NCBI GenBank assembly: GCA_000431135.1
Contig: HF987896.1
Location: 56,598 to 120,597, forward strand
Direction: 5' to 3'
Length of the DNA: 64,000 nucleotides
Origin: Clostridium sp. CAG:590
Lineage (GTDB): Bacteria > Bacillota > Clostridia > Lachnospirales > Lachnospiraceae
The notes beneath the pieces are model-generated. The model was not told the origin of the DNA. It was given only the letters and a program-made list of their open reading frames with translations, and searched no databases. The translations under genes were made by a program, and so were the position numbers. Shown piece after piece: positions 52,086 to 60,743 of this stretch (position 1 is the first letter of the stretch; each line of letters starts with the position of its first letter).

Positions 52086-54182
52086 ATGAAGAAGGTATCG
52101 GTTATCATTCCCATATATAATGTGGAGAATTATATAGAAGAGTGTCTTGTGTCAGCATTGAATCAGACGCTCAAGGATATTGAGATTATTTGTGTGGATG
52201 ATGGAACGAAAGATTCGTCTATGGAGATTGTAGAACGTTATGCCCAAAAGGATGATCGTATTGTAATAATTCATCGGGAAAATGGTGGTTTGTCGGCAGC
52301 ACGTAATACCGGGTTAGAAGCGGCAACCGGTGAGTATGTGTATTTTTTGGATAGTGATGACTATATTACAGAAGATATGTTAGAGATCCTGTATCATGAA
52401 TGTAAGAAGGATGATCTCGACAATATTTATTTTGATGCAGAATCTTTTTATGAAAGTGAAGAAGTGAAGCAGGAGCAACCACAGTATATACATTATTATC
52501 GCAGACCGGCGGCGTTTGAGCAGGTTATGTCAGGACCGGAACTATACGCAACGATGGAGAATTTGAACTGTTATCGCCCATCCGCCTGTTTACAGATGTT
52601 AAGGCGTTCTCTGTTGTTGGATCAGGGAATTACGTTTTATGAGGGGATTGTACATGAAGATCAACTGTTTACCATACAGGCAATTCTGGTAGCAAAGAGA
52701 GCAAAACATATGGATATTCCATTTTATAAACGTAGAGTACGGGCTGGTTCGATTATGACAGCATCAAAAGAGTTCCAGAGTTCTTATGGATATTTTGTGT
52801 GTCTGTCGCAGATTAAGAAGCTGGTGCTGGAGAGGAATTATCAGGATCCGGAACTTATGCGTGCATTGAAGAAGCGAATGCTTGCACTGCAGAAGATGGC
52901 GGCGAAAGATGTAGATAATATTCCGTATGAGGGATTGGGAAAGGAATTAGAGAATCATCCACTTACGGAGCAAATAGATTATCTCTTATGGGTGAGAGGG
53001 TTGGCAGAATGTCGACAGTTAAATAATGAACGGGTAAATGAATCGAAGCAGATGATGGAGAAAAAGATCGCGGATATTAAGAATTCTACGACATTTCGGT
53101 TGGGCGGGAGAATCCTATATATACCAAGAAAAACGGTAAACTTTATTAAGAATATAAAGTATAAGGGATGGAAATGTACAATAGCTGGAATACAGCGCAA
53201 ATTTGCAAAAAAAGAACAGGACTTATCTCCAGATCATGTTTGTGTCAGCGTAATTATTCCGATGTACAATGCCAGGAAATATTTAAGAGAATGTCTGGAA
53301 CGTTTACTTATGCAGACACTTCAGTCCATTGAGATCATTTGTGTAAATGATGGATCCACGGATGGAACATTGGCACTACTACAGGAGTATGAGAAAAAAG
53401 ATTCCAGAATCCGTATAGTGAATCAGGAGAATCAGGGTGCAGGAATCGCAAGAAATAATGGAATGGCGGTTGCACAGGGAGAATATTATCTGTTCCTGGA
53501 TGCAGATGATATTTTTGATAAGAGATTGTGTGAAAAAGCATATTATAAGGCAAAATATGATGCTGCTGATGTTGTACTGTTCCAGGCATTTCGTTATAAT
53601 GTGCAGACTTGCAAAAAAGAAGAAATGAACTGGGTATTAAAGGAACAATTACTGCCAAAGCACATGCCATTTTCTATCAAAGATGTAGGAAATAAGATTT
53701 ATCAGATTACAACGGCGTGCCCATGGTCGAAGATGTTCCGGGCAGATTTTGTGAAACAGCAACATTTAACATTTCAGAATGTGAAAAATGCGAATGATGT
53801 ATTTTTTGTTCGAACAGCGTTAGCTTGCGCAAATCGGATTACAGTTGTGAAAAAACGGCTGGTTACCTATCGTTTTAATGATGGAAATAATATTCAGTCA
53901 GGAAAGAGCAAGGCACCGATTGAATTCTACAAAGCATTTAAAGCGTTGAAAGAAGAATTGATTCAAAGAAATCTGTATAGCAAAGTAGAGAAAAGTTATG
54001 TGAATATGGTTTTGAAAGAGAGTTTGTTTAACCTTGAAACAACAAAGGATGAAAAAGCAAAGCAGATCATATTGGATACCCTTAGAGGAGAGGGTTTTGC
54101 ATTCTTTGAATTGGATAAATATAGCAAGAATTATTTCTATGATAAGAAGGACTATGAGAAATATCAGAAATTAAAGGCTTAG
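52086..54182 (+). CDS. two-domain family 2 glycosyltransferase
   Basis: The ATG at 52086 gives a normal GT2 start (KKVSVIIPIYNVENYI); the frame is open further upstream without a site. The 698-residue protein has two GT-A domains. The first (1 to about 230) has IEIICVDDGTKDSS and FLDSDDYI; the second (about 390-600) has VSVIIPMYNARKYL, IEIICVNDGSTDGT and FLDADDIF. Between them lies a helical linker with NSTTFRLGGRILYIPRKTV, a segment often seen at the end of GT2 domains of polysaccharide loci. Each domain has an intact D-x-D site, so it may add two different sugars in turn. It heads the third block, followed by a membrane protein 22 bp later. Confidence 0.87.
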   Translation: MKKVSVIIPIYNVENYIEECLVSALNQTLKDIEIICVDDGTKDSSMEIVERYAQKDDRIVIIHRENGGLSAARNTGLEAATGEYVYFLDSDDYITEDMLEILYHECKKDDLDNIYFDAESFYESEEVKQEQPQYIHYYRRPAAFEQVMSGPELYATMENLNCYRPSACLQMLRRSLLLDQGITFYEGIVHEDQLFTIQAILVAKRAKHMDIPFYKRRVRAGSIMTASKEFQSSYGYFVCLSQIKKLVLERNYQDPELMRALKKRMLALQKMAAKDVDNIPYEGLGKELENHPLTEQIDYLLWVRGLAECRQLNNERVNESKQMMEKKIADIKNSTTFRLGGRILYIPRKTVNFIKNIKYKGWKCTIAGIQRKFAKKEQDLSPDHVCVSVIIPMYNARKYLRECLERLLMQTLQSIEIICVNDGSTDGTLALLQEYEKKDSRIRIVNQENQGAGIARNNGMAVAQGEYYLFLDADDIFDKRLCEKAYYKAKYDAADVVLFQAFRYNVQTCKKEEMNWVLKEQLLPKHMPFSIKDVGNKIYQITTACPWSKMFRADFVKQQHLTFQNVKNANDVFFVRTALACANRITVVKKRLVTYRFNDGNNIQSGKSKAPIEFYKAFKALKEELIQRNLYSKVEKSYVNMVLKESLFNLETTKDEKAKQIILDTLRGEGFAFFELDKYSKNYFYDKKDYEKYQKLKA

Positions 54183-54204
54183 AACAAGATAGATGGAGGC
54201 AGAT

Positions 54205-56115
54205 ATGCTAGATATACTAGGAATAGCAATTGCATTATTGGGTGTTATCGGATTGGCGTGTGTATTCTATTGTTTGGTGAAAGTTAGCCCGGAAGAGAGT
54301 TTTGCATCATCCGTAATGTCGATTTTGTTAGTTATATATATTGCAGGGTTATGTAAGCATACGGCGATAGGATTATATTGTCTGTATGTAGCAGCAATTG
54401 TAGGAATTGTATTGTTAATAATATATTCTGTGAAACAAAAGAATAACTTATTGAAACGATTTTTTACGCCTGGTATCGTTATGATAATTGGAATTACCGG
54501 AGTTGGTGTAATTGCTTTTCATGGAATGCAGATCTGCAATTGGGATGAGTTGTATCAATGGGGGAAAGCAGCTAACTATATGGTGATATATGATCAGTTG
54601 CCGAGTGGAGCAAATTTTTCAGGAGAATCTTTGCTATTATCAAGCACAACATTTTTTCACTATTTTATTGAAAAAATAGGATTTTGGTTTACAGGGGACA
54701 TAACAGAGAGTTCCTATTATGTATCTAATCTGTTATTGTGGTTTTCGGCGTTACTATTACCGATATCCGGAACAACTTGGAAAGAGTGGAAACGTATCGG
54801 AGCGTATGGTGTTTTTCATTTTTTGCTGACTGCGATGATATTTGTACAACCGTACTATAATATATATACAGATCAAGCTACGGCATATTGGGCCGGATGT
54901 GTGATTGCGTGGTTGTTGTTAGAAAAATGGAATTTACGAAATGTTTATTTGATTCCGCTTGTATTAGTTAATGTAGGTCTTATGAAGAGTATGGTAGGAC
55001 CTTTATTCGCAGTCATTGTCATTGTTGCATTGATTGTTGTTCATTGTGCCACAAAGAGATTTGAAGGAGAGAAAATATTATCTTCCGGATGGAAACAAAA
55101 TATATTTTCGAAAAAGGGAATTGCTGTTATAGCAGTTATTGTATCCCCGTTTCTTCTTATGGGCATCTGGTCTGTTAAGACCGGACAAAATGGTATTATG
55201 CGCTTTCAATCATTGTTTGTTGTGAAAGGGCAAGAAGACCGTTTTATAAAAACTTTAAAATCCATGATTGGTTGGATATTCCAATCTGTAACGTTAAAAG
55301 ATGATAAACTGTACTTATCATATGGTATATTCTTTGTACTAACTGTTGCGATGGTGAGTGTAATCGCACCACTATTACTTAGTCGAAAGCAGATGACAAA
55401 GTATAAGAGTCTTATGGTTTTTTATTTAGTGGGATTTGTGGCATATTTTGTAATTATGCTCATAGCGTATATTACCGTATTTGGGTATGAAGATAGTGTA
55501 CGGGCACAATCGTTGAATCGTTATTATTCGGATTATATGATGCTTGGAATTGTGCCGTTGACTATGCCTTTATTTGAACGTTCATTCGTTAACAGAGCTG
55601 CATCATATTTACAAAAGGGAATTTTGCTTATTTGTGTTATTGCAATGTTGTATGGAAGCAGCGACTATTTGTTGCCAAATCTCTGTCATATGTATGCCGT
55701 GGATACGCAACAGTATGAAAAGCGGGAAAACTTGACGCTGTATGCGGGTAAGGTAAAGAAACTGACGGGAGAGGAAGGAAAGATCTATTTTATCAATCAA
55801 AAACAATCCGGTTTATATACACTAGTAGCAGACTATGAAATGGGTGATCAGGTAAGTAGAAACGGTATGTGTTTTAAATTTCGAAAAAATAAGAAAGAGG
55901 CTATATTAGGATTGATGGAATATCCAATAAGTACACTGCCTAATGTCCTTGAGGAACAGCAGTATTCATATTTATGGGTATATTCTGTAGATAACTATTT
56001 CAAAAAGAATGTGAAAAAATTATTTGGTATAGAGAAAGTAAAAAATGGTGATTTTTATAAGGTGCTTAATACAGAACATGGAATTGTGTTAGAGTATATA
56101 GGAAATGTACAATAG
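54205..56115 (+). CDS. polytopic membrane protein, GT-C-like (GacL-type candidate)
   Basis: The ATG at 54205 is 7 bp after GGAGG; an earlier ATG at 54193 would overlap that site. The 636-residue product has about 12 hydrophobic segments and a C-terminal soluble domain of about 140 residues. An acidic motif after the third or fourth span, ICNWDELYQWGKAANYM (about 112-128), matches the GT-C hallmark of acidic residues in the first outside loop. Streptococcal GacL is a membrane transferase of this type that adds a sugar from undecaprenyl phosphate to rhamnan. A GtrB-like/DUF2304 pair that would supply such a donor lies at 57916-59013. Assignment by context and layout only. Confidence 0.6.
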   Translation: MLDILGIAIALLGVIGLACVFYCLVKVSPEESFASSVMSILLVIYIAGLCKHTAIGLYCLYVAAIVGIVLLIIYSVKQKNNLLKRFFTPGIVMIIGITGVGVIAFHGMQICNWDELYQWGKAANYMVIYDQLPSGANFSGESLLLSSTTFFHYFIEKIGFWFTGDITESSYYVSNLLLWFSALLLPISGTTWKEWKRIGAYGVFHFLLTAMIFVQPYYNIYTDQATAYWAGCVIAWLLLEKWNLRNVYLIPLVLVNVGLMKSMVGPLFAVIVIVALIVVHCATKRFEGEKILSSGWKQNIFSKKGIAVIAVIVSPFLLMGIWSVKTGQNGIMRFQSLFVVKGQEDRFIKTLKSMIGWIFQSVTLKDDKLYLSYGIFFVLTVAMVSVIAPLLLSRKQMTKYKSLMVFYLVGFVAYFVIMLIAYITVFGYEDSVRAQSLNRYYSDYMMLGIVPLTMPLFERSFVNRAASYLQKGILLICVIAMLYGSSDYLLPNLCHMYAVDTQQYEKRENLTLYAGKVKKLTGEEGKIYFINQKQSGLYTLVADYEMGDQVSRNGMCFKFRKNKKEAILGLMEYPISTLPNVLEEQQYSYLWVYSVDNYFKKNVKKLFGIEKVKNGDFYKVLNTEHGIVLEYIGNVQ

Positions 56116-56150
56116 ACACTTGTGATGCGGTAAATGAGAAGGAAATAATA

Positions 56151-57041
56151 ATGGTTCAGATATTAATGTCGACTTACAATGGGGAACAATATATTCGGGA
56201 ACAGTTGGATTCGATTTTGAATCAATCTTATCAGGACATTCAGATTCAGATTCGGGATGATGGATCGTCGGATGGTACGATTGCCATATTAAAAGAATAT
56301 AGTGAGAAATATGGTAATATTCAATATTATGTGGGAGAAAATGTTGGAGCCTGTGCCAGTTTTTTTGAATTATTTAATTATAGGGAGTATAATGCTGATT
56401 ATTATGCCACTTGTGATCAGGATGATGTGTGGATGGAGGACAAGATTGCAGTCGCAGTTAAGCGATTAGAAAACAATGATCAGGTCGCATTATATTGTTG
56501 CAGGACACAATTAGTGGATGAACACTTACGACCTTTAGAAGATCATTTGAGAAATTATTGTCCAAGACCTTCTTTTGGAAATGCGATGATTGAGAATATC
56601 TGTACCGGTTGCACAATTGTGTTTAACAAAAAGTTGTATCAGATGATTAGGGGAAAGCGACCGCAACATTGTGTGATTCATGACATGTGGTTGTATCAGG
56701 TAGCAAGCTGCTTTGGCGCTGTAATTTATGATGAACAGCCGCATATATATTATCGTCAGCATTCCGGTAATGTGATTGGATTAGATCAGGGTAGAATAGG
56801 ATTGATTAAACGTCAGATTCAATCATTGAAACGGTTTAGAGGGAAATATACTGCTCAGATGAGAGAATTCTGTCAGATGTTTGAGTTAGATGGGGAGAAT
56901 AGAAAACTAGCGAATATCGTTGTAAGTACACAGACATCGTGGAATGCCAGAGTGGATGTGTTGAGAGAGAGAAGAATTTATAGACAGGGGAAATTTGATA
57001 ATATATTATTTAAGTTAATGTTGTTTTGTGGCATTTTGTAA
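56151..57041 (+). CDS. family 2 glycosyltransferase, rhamnosyltransferase-like
   Basis: The 296-residue protein has ILMSTYNGEQYIREQLDSIL at residues 4-23, IQIRDDGSSDGT near 35-46, and ATCDQDDVWMEDKIAVA near 86-102. The C/F-x-DQDDVW form of the metal site and the STYNG opening are typical of the RgpB/GacC-like rhamnosyltransferases. The later GCTIVFNK and HDMWLYQ segments also fit. It is clearly homologous to the gene at 59030-59920. It would add rhamnose from dTDP-rhamnose to a lipid-linked chain; no dTDP-rhamnose synthesis genes (rmlA-D) are in this window. It is 35 bp after the GT-C-like gene. Confidence 0.85.
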   Translation: MVQILMSTYNGEQYIREQLDSILNQSYQDIQIQIRDDGSSDGTIAILKEYSEKYGNIQYYVGENVGACASFFELFNYREYNADYYATCDQDDVWMEDKIAVAVKRLENNDQVALYCCRTQLVDEHLRPLEDHLRNYCPRPSFGNAMIENICTGCTIVFNKKLYQMIRGKRPQHCVIHDMWLYQVASCFGAVIYDEQPHIYYRQHSGNVIGLDQGRIGLIKRQIQSLKRFRGKYTAQMREFCQMFELDGENRKLANIVVSTQTSWNARVDVLRERRIYRQGKFDNILFKLMLFCGIL

Positions 57042-57067
57042 GAAGGTGTGCAGTTATTGTACCAATC

Positions 57068-57096
57068 TTGTATAAATGAACATAATGTGTTAAAAT
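57068..57096 (+). promoter_or_regulatory. internal promoter in the third glycan block
   Basis: TTGTAT (57068-57073) and TAAAAT (57091-57096) are 17 bp apart, 29 bp before the ATG at 57125. It would drive the following GT, GtrB-like/DUF2304 and ABC genes. Confidence 0.6.
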
Positions 57097-57124
57097 ATCG
57101 AAGATATTGTTTAGGAGTAAAGAA

Positions 57125-57910
57125 ATGGAGCATACATTTGTAATATGTGCATACAAAGAAAGTCCATATATAGAAGATTGTATTCGTTCCCTTCGGGAAC
57201 AATCGGTACCATCTGATATCATTATTGCAACAGCTACTCCGAATGACTATATCCGGGCAATTGCAGAAAAGTATGGATATCCGTTATATATCAAGGAAGG
57301 ACAACCGAATATTGCGGAAGATTGGAATTATGGTTATTCACAAGTGCAAACGCCATACCTTACAATTGCACATCAGGACGATATATATTTGAAGGATTAT
57401 ACGAAGCATGTACTTGAAGAGTTTCAACGATCAAAGAAACCATTGATCTATTTTAGCGACTATGCGGAATTACGTGGTGATCGTATTGTGACAAGTAATA
57501 AGCTGCTTCGGGTAAAGAGGTTAATGTTATTACCGATGCATTTTCGATGGACATATTCAAATCGGTTTATTCGGCGCAGAATATTGTCTTTTGGATCTCC
57601 GATATGTTGTCCGTCTGTCGCATATGCGAGAGAGAATCTTCCGAATCCCGTATTTTCAACAGGATTCCGAAGTAATGAGGACTGGGAGGCATGGGAGAAG
57701 CTTTCCAAGTTGCAAGGTGACTTTATATTTGATCGTCATATTATGATGTATCACCGAATACATGAGGAATCGGAGACGTCTGCTATTATTCATGATAATA
57801 AGCGGTCAGATGAAGATGTATTGATGTATCAGAAATTTTGGCCGAGTCCGATTGTTAAATTGTTAGTTAAGTTATATGCAAGTGGACAGAAGTCGAATGA
57901 TTTGGAGTAG
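57125..57910 (+). CDS. glycosyltransferase, GT-A type
   Basis: The ATG at 57125 follows TTTAGGAG by 9 bp; a TTG at 57107 would lie upstream of that site and is rejected. The 261-residue protein has TFVICAYKESPYIEDCIRSL at 4-23 in place of the usual P-x-Y-N opening, then IIATATPNDYI and YLTIAHQDDIYLKDY (about 84-98), where HQDD is the metal-binding site. It belongs to the GT2/GT-A superfamily but is an outlying member, since the D-D-G-S motif after the second strand is replaced by TATPND. Sugar and acceptor are unknown. It ends with its TAG next to the GtrB-like gene. Confidence 0.75.
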   Translation: MEHTFVICAYKESPYIEDCIRSLREQSVPSDIIIATATPNDYIRAIAEKYGYPLYIKEGQPNIAEDWNYGYSQVQTPYLTIAHQDDIYLKDYTKHVLEEFQRSKKPLIYFSDYAELRGDRIVTSNKLLRVKRLMLLPMHFRWTYSNRFIRRRILSFGSPICCPSVAYARENLPNPVFSTGFRSNEDWEAWEKLSKLQGDFIFDRHIMMYHRIHEESETSAIIHDNKRSDEDVLMYQKFWPSPIVKLLVKLYASGQKSNDLE

Positions 57911-57915
57911 TGTTT

Positions 57916-58602
57916 ATGAAGAAATTGGCAATTATACCGGCGTATAATGAGAAACAGAGCATTATATTCACTGTTGAAGATATTAAGAAGAATGCGCCGG
58001 ATTTTGACTATATTATAATCAATGATTGCTCTACGGATAATACAATGGATATCTGTAGATATCAGGGATACAATGTGCTGAATCTACCAATCAATCTTGG
58101 AATTGGTGGTGCAGTGCAGACAGGATATTTGTATGCATATAATCATGGGTATGATATAGCAGTGCAATTTGATGGGGATGGTCAACATAAGGCAGAGTAT
58201 TTGAATGCAATGGTTGATTGTTTGGTAGATCATGATCTGGATATGGTAATTGGATCAAGATTTATTGACAATGCAGGATTTCAATCAACTTTTTTAAGGC
58301 GTATTGGTATTCACTATTTTACTATACTTATCAAATTGTTAAGTGGTAAGACTATTACAGACCCGACTTCGGGAATGAGAATGTGTAATAAAAAGACGAT
58401 TGAGATGTTTGCAAATGAATATCCGAGAGACTATCCGGAACCGGAGAGCACAATGCGTTTGATTCGTCATAAACGAAAAATTGCAGAGATTCCGGTGGAG
58501 ATGAGAGATCGTCAAGGCGGTGTATCCTTTATTTCTCCATTAATATCTGTGTATTATATGTTTAAGGTTACATTGGCTATTTTGATTGAAAGGGTGCGAT
58601 AA
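57916..58602 (+). CDS. GtrB/DPM1-like glycosyltransferase (GacI-like)
   Basis: The start at 57916 follows GGAG by 8 bp; a GTG at 57910 overlaps the upstream stop. The 228-residue protein has KLAIIPAYNEKQSI at 3-16, IINDCSTDNT near 37-46, LPINLGIGGAVQTGYLYA and VQFDGDGQH (near 86-94), the pattern of polyprenyl-phosphate mannose/glucose/GlcNAc synthases. It lacks the C-terminal spans of the 28949-29923 enzyme. The next gene encodes a DUF2304 protein, which in group A streptococcus (GacJ) forms a complex with the homologous GacI. The pair would load a sugar on undecaprenyl phosphate for use outside the cell. The sugar is unknown. Confidence 0.87.
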   Translation: MKKLAIIPAYNEKQSIIFTVEDIKKNAPDFDYIIINDCSTDNTMDICRYQGYNVLNLPINLGIGGAVQTGYLYAYNHGYDIAVQFDGDGQHKAEYLNAMVDCLVDHDLDMVIGSRFIDNAGFQSTFLRRIGIHYFTILIKLLSGKTITDPTSGMRMCNKKTIEMFANEYPRDYPEPESTMRLIRHKRKIAEIPVEMRDRQGGVSFISPLISVYYMFKVTLAILIERVR

Positions 58603-58605
58603 GCT

Positions 58606-59013
58606 ATGATGACTTCCAGATTTCAGACAATACTGATTGTCGGGATAGCATTACTTTTATTATTTATATTGAATATGATTCGTAAGAGAAAACTCGAATT
58701 AAAATATGCATTAGTATGGTTGATTGTGCTTGCTATTTTATTCATCTTTGCATTAATGCCGGAAAAATTGCAGGAAATAGCCACAACGCTAGGAATATAT
58801 TCACCAATTAATATGATATTCTTTTTAGGATTTGTGTTTTCGCTTGCGATTATATTTGTTTTAACAGTTACGGTTTCGCGATTGTCAGCGAGGATAAGAA
58901 GGCTGGCACAGATGGTGGCACAAATGAACAAATATATGGGAAAAGATATAGATGATGAAGAAATAGAGATTAACTTGGATAAAACATTAGAATCTACAGA
59001 TTCTGATACATGA
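58606..59013 (+). CDS. small DUF2304 membrane protein (GacJ-like)
   Basis: The 135-residue protein has three hydrophobic segments (about 7-24, 34-53 and 69-92) and then a charged helix with RLSARIRRLAQMVAQMNKY, ending in an acidic tail. The KLELKYALVWLIVLAILFIF part is the recognisable core of DUF2304. Homologues sit beside DPM1-like GT2 genes; GacJ stabilises and stimulates GacI. The position 3 bp after the GtrB-like gene fits the same role here. It is not an enzyme by itself as far as can be seen. ATG 58606 or 58609 may be used. Confidence 0.82.
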   Translation: MMTSRFQTILIVGIALLLLFILNMIRKRKLELKYALVWLIVLAILFIFALMPEKLQEIATTLGIYSPINMIFFLGFVFSLAIIFVLTVTVSRLSARIRRLAQMVAQMNKYMGKDIDDEEIEINLDKTLESTDSDT

Positions 59014-59029
59014 ATTGTGGAGTAATGAT

Positions 59030-59920
59030 ATGAAACGGGTTAATGTATTAATGTCTACATACAATGGACAAGATTATATTAAAGATCAAATTGAGAGTAT
59101 ATTGAATCAAACTTATCACAATATTAAATTATATGTTAGAGATGATGGCTCTACCGATCGTACGTTAGATATATTACAATGTTATGAACAACAGAATAAA
59201 ATAGTGTTCATTAAAGGTAATAATGTGGGTTATGGAGCCAGTTTTATGCAGCTTCTTTTAGAGGCAGAGGATAGTGATTATTGGGCATTTTCCGACCAGG
59301 ATGATGTGTGGGATAGAGAAAAGATTGAAAGAGCAGTTATGCAATTAGAACAAATGGATCAGGATACACCTGCAATGTATTGTCATAATTATTATATAAC
59401 TGATCAAAGATTGCAAATAACAGGTGAATCTGGTTTAGCTCAGGAAGATTACCCTTTTTATAAGGCAATAACAGAGTGTGTTCATTTAGGCTTTTCCACA
59501 GTGATTAACCGAAAATTGAGAGAACTGATGTTGTTGGCAAATGGAAGAGAGTTAATTTCTCATGACTGGTGGGCAGAGTTGATTGCTACGGAATTTGGAA
59601 CAATTTATGTAGATCCTTATATGGGAGCCTGGCATAGAAGATTGGATAATAGCGTATCCGGGGGTAATTTGACTAGCCGATTTAAGTGGTTGTGGAATTC
59701 GTTAAAAAATGAAACGGAAATTCACAATTTGACTGAGAATTTTTGGATTGTTTTTCAGAATAAAATGAAAAACAACGATGAAATTATTTTATCATGGTTT
59801 GTCTCAGAAAAATATAGTTTGGACAAGGCGTTAAGAAAAGTTTTTTATTATAGAAGATGGAGAACAAGTTTAGCGTCGGAAGTTGTAGTGAGATTCTTGA
59901 TGCTGATTGGGAAAATATAA
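59030..59920 (+). CDS. family 2 glycosyltransferase, rhamnosyltransferase-like
   Basis: The ATG at 59030 follows TGGAGTAATGAT; the frame extends to a TTG at 59015 that has no role. The 296-residue protein has VNVLMSTYNGQDYIKDQI at 3-20, LYVRDDGSTDRT near 38-49 and AFSDQDDVWDREKIERAV near 88-105. It is a paralogue of the 56151-57041 protein and likewise resembles RgpB/GacC rhamnosyltransferases. Two such enzymes in one block fit a rhamnan backbone with alternating linkages. It lies directly before the ABC exporter. The start region is AT-rich and shows a drop in codon quality compared with upstream genes. Confidence 0.85.
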   Translation: MKRVNVLMSTYNGQDYIKDQIESILNQTYHNIKLYVRDDGSTDRTLDILQCYEQQNKIVFIKGNNVGYGASFMQLLLEAEDSDYWAFSDQDDVWDREKIERAVMQLEQMDQDTPAMYCHNYYITDQRLQITGESGLAQEDYPFYKAITECVHLGFSTVINRKLRELMLLANGRELISHDWWAELIATEFGTIYVDPYMGAWHRRLDNSVSGGNLTSRFKWLWNSLKNETEIHNLTENFWIVFQNKMKNNDEIILSWFVSEKYSLDKALRKVFYYRRWRTSLASEVVVRFLMLIGKI

Positions 59921-59936
59921 ATAAATGGAGAAAAAA

Positions 59937-60731
59937 ATGGAAAAGAATGACATAAAGGCAAATAATAAAAAAATGCTTAATTTTTTAATTAAAAATGATT
60001 TTAAAAACAAATATGCAGGTTCATTTTTTGGAGTGTTTTGGGCGTTTGTTCAACCTGTAGTTATTATTCTTTTATATTGGTTTGTTTTTCAGATTGCATT
60101 TGGTAGTGGGGATGAAGATGGCGCTCCGTTTGTATTGTGGCTGATGGCAGGCTTAGTGCCATGGTTCTTTTTCTCAGAAGCGTGGATGAATGCAACGAGT
60201 AGCTTTATTGAATATAGTTATTTGGTTAAAAAAGTTGTATTTGATATAAAATTGTTACCATTTGTTAAAGTGGCGTCTTCTTTATATGTACATGTTTTTT
60301 TTGTTTTTGTAATGATTGTATGTTATGCTGCTGCGGGGCGGTTTCCTGGATTAATAATTATACAATTGCTATATTATTCAATATGTTTATTTTTATTGGT
60401 GCTTGCATTGTCTTATTTTACTTCAGCGATTGCGGTTTTTTTCAAGGATGTTACGCAAATTATTAATATTTTGATGACGATTGGAATATGGGTTACTCCG
60501 ATCATGTGGAACATTACTCGAATTAATGGGAAGAGTGTGTTGCAATTTATTTTGCGGTTGAATCCTATATATTATGTTGTACAAGGATATAGAGATACAT
60601 TGATTAATCATATTTGGATAAGTGATAGATGGTTAAGTACAATATATTTCTGGATAGTGGTTTTTCTGTTGTCACTGTTGGGAAGCTTTGTTTATAAAAG
60701 GTTAAAACCGCATTTTTCAGATATATTGTAG
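59937..60731 (+). CDS. ABC-2 type polysaccharide export permease (Wzm/RgpC-like)
   Basis: The start is taken as ATG 59937, 6 bp after TGGAG; an ATG at 59925 would add four residues. The 264-residue protein has six hydrophobic segments and the ABC-2 motifs FLIKNDFKNKYAGSFFGVFW and LVPWFFFSEAWMNATSSFIE. The latter, with YLVKKVVFDIKLLPFVKV, is typical of Wzm permeases. It differs clearly from the TagG-like permease at 14895-15680. It would move the finished or growing lipid-linked polymer across the membrane, powered by the ATPase encoded 12 bp downstream. Confidence 0.92.
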   Translation: MEKNDIKANNKKMLNFLIKNDFKNKYAGSFFGVFWAFVQPVVIILLYWFVFQIAFGSGDEDGAPFVLWLMAGLVPWFFFSEAWMNATSSFIEYSYLVKKVVFDIKLLPFVKVASSLYVHVFFVFVMIVCYAAAGRFPGLIIIQLLYYSICLFLLVLALSYFTSAIAVFFKDVTQIINILMTIGIWVTPIMWNITRINGKSVLQFILRLNPIYYVVQGYRDTLINHIWISDRWLSTIYFWIVVFLLSLLGSFVYKRLKPHFSDIL

Positions 60732-60743
60732 AGGAGATTGATT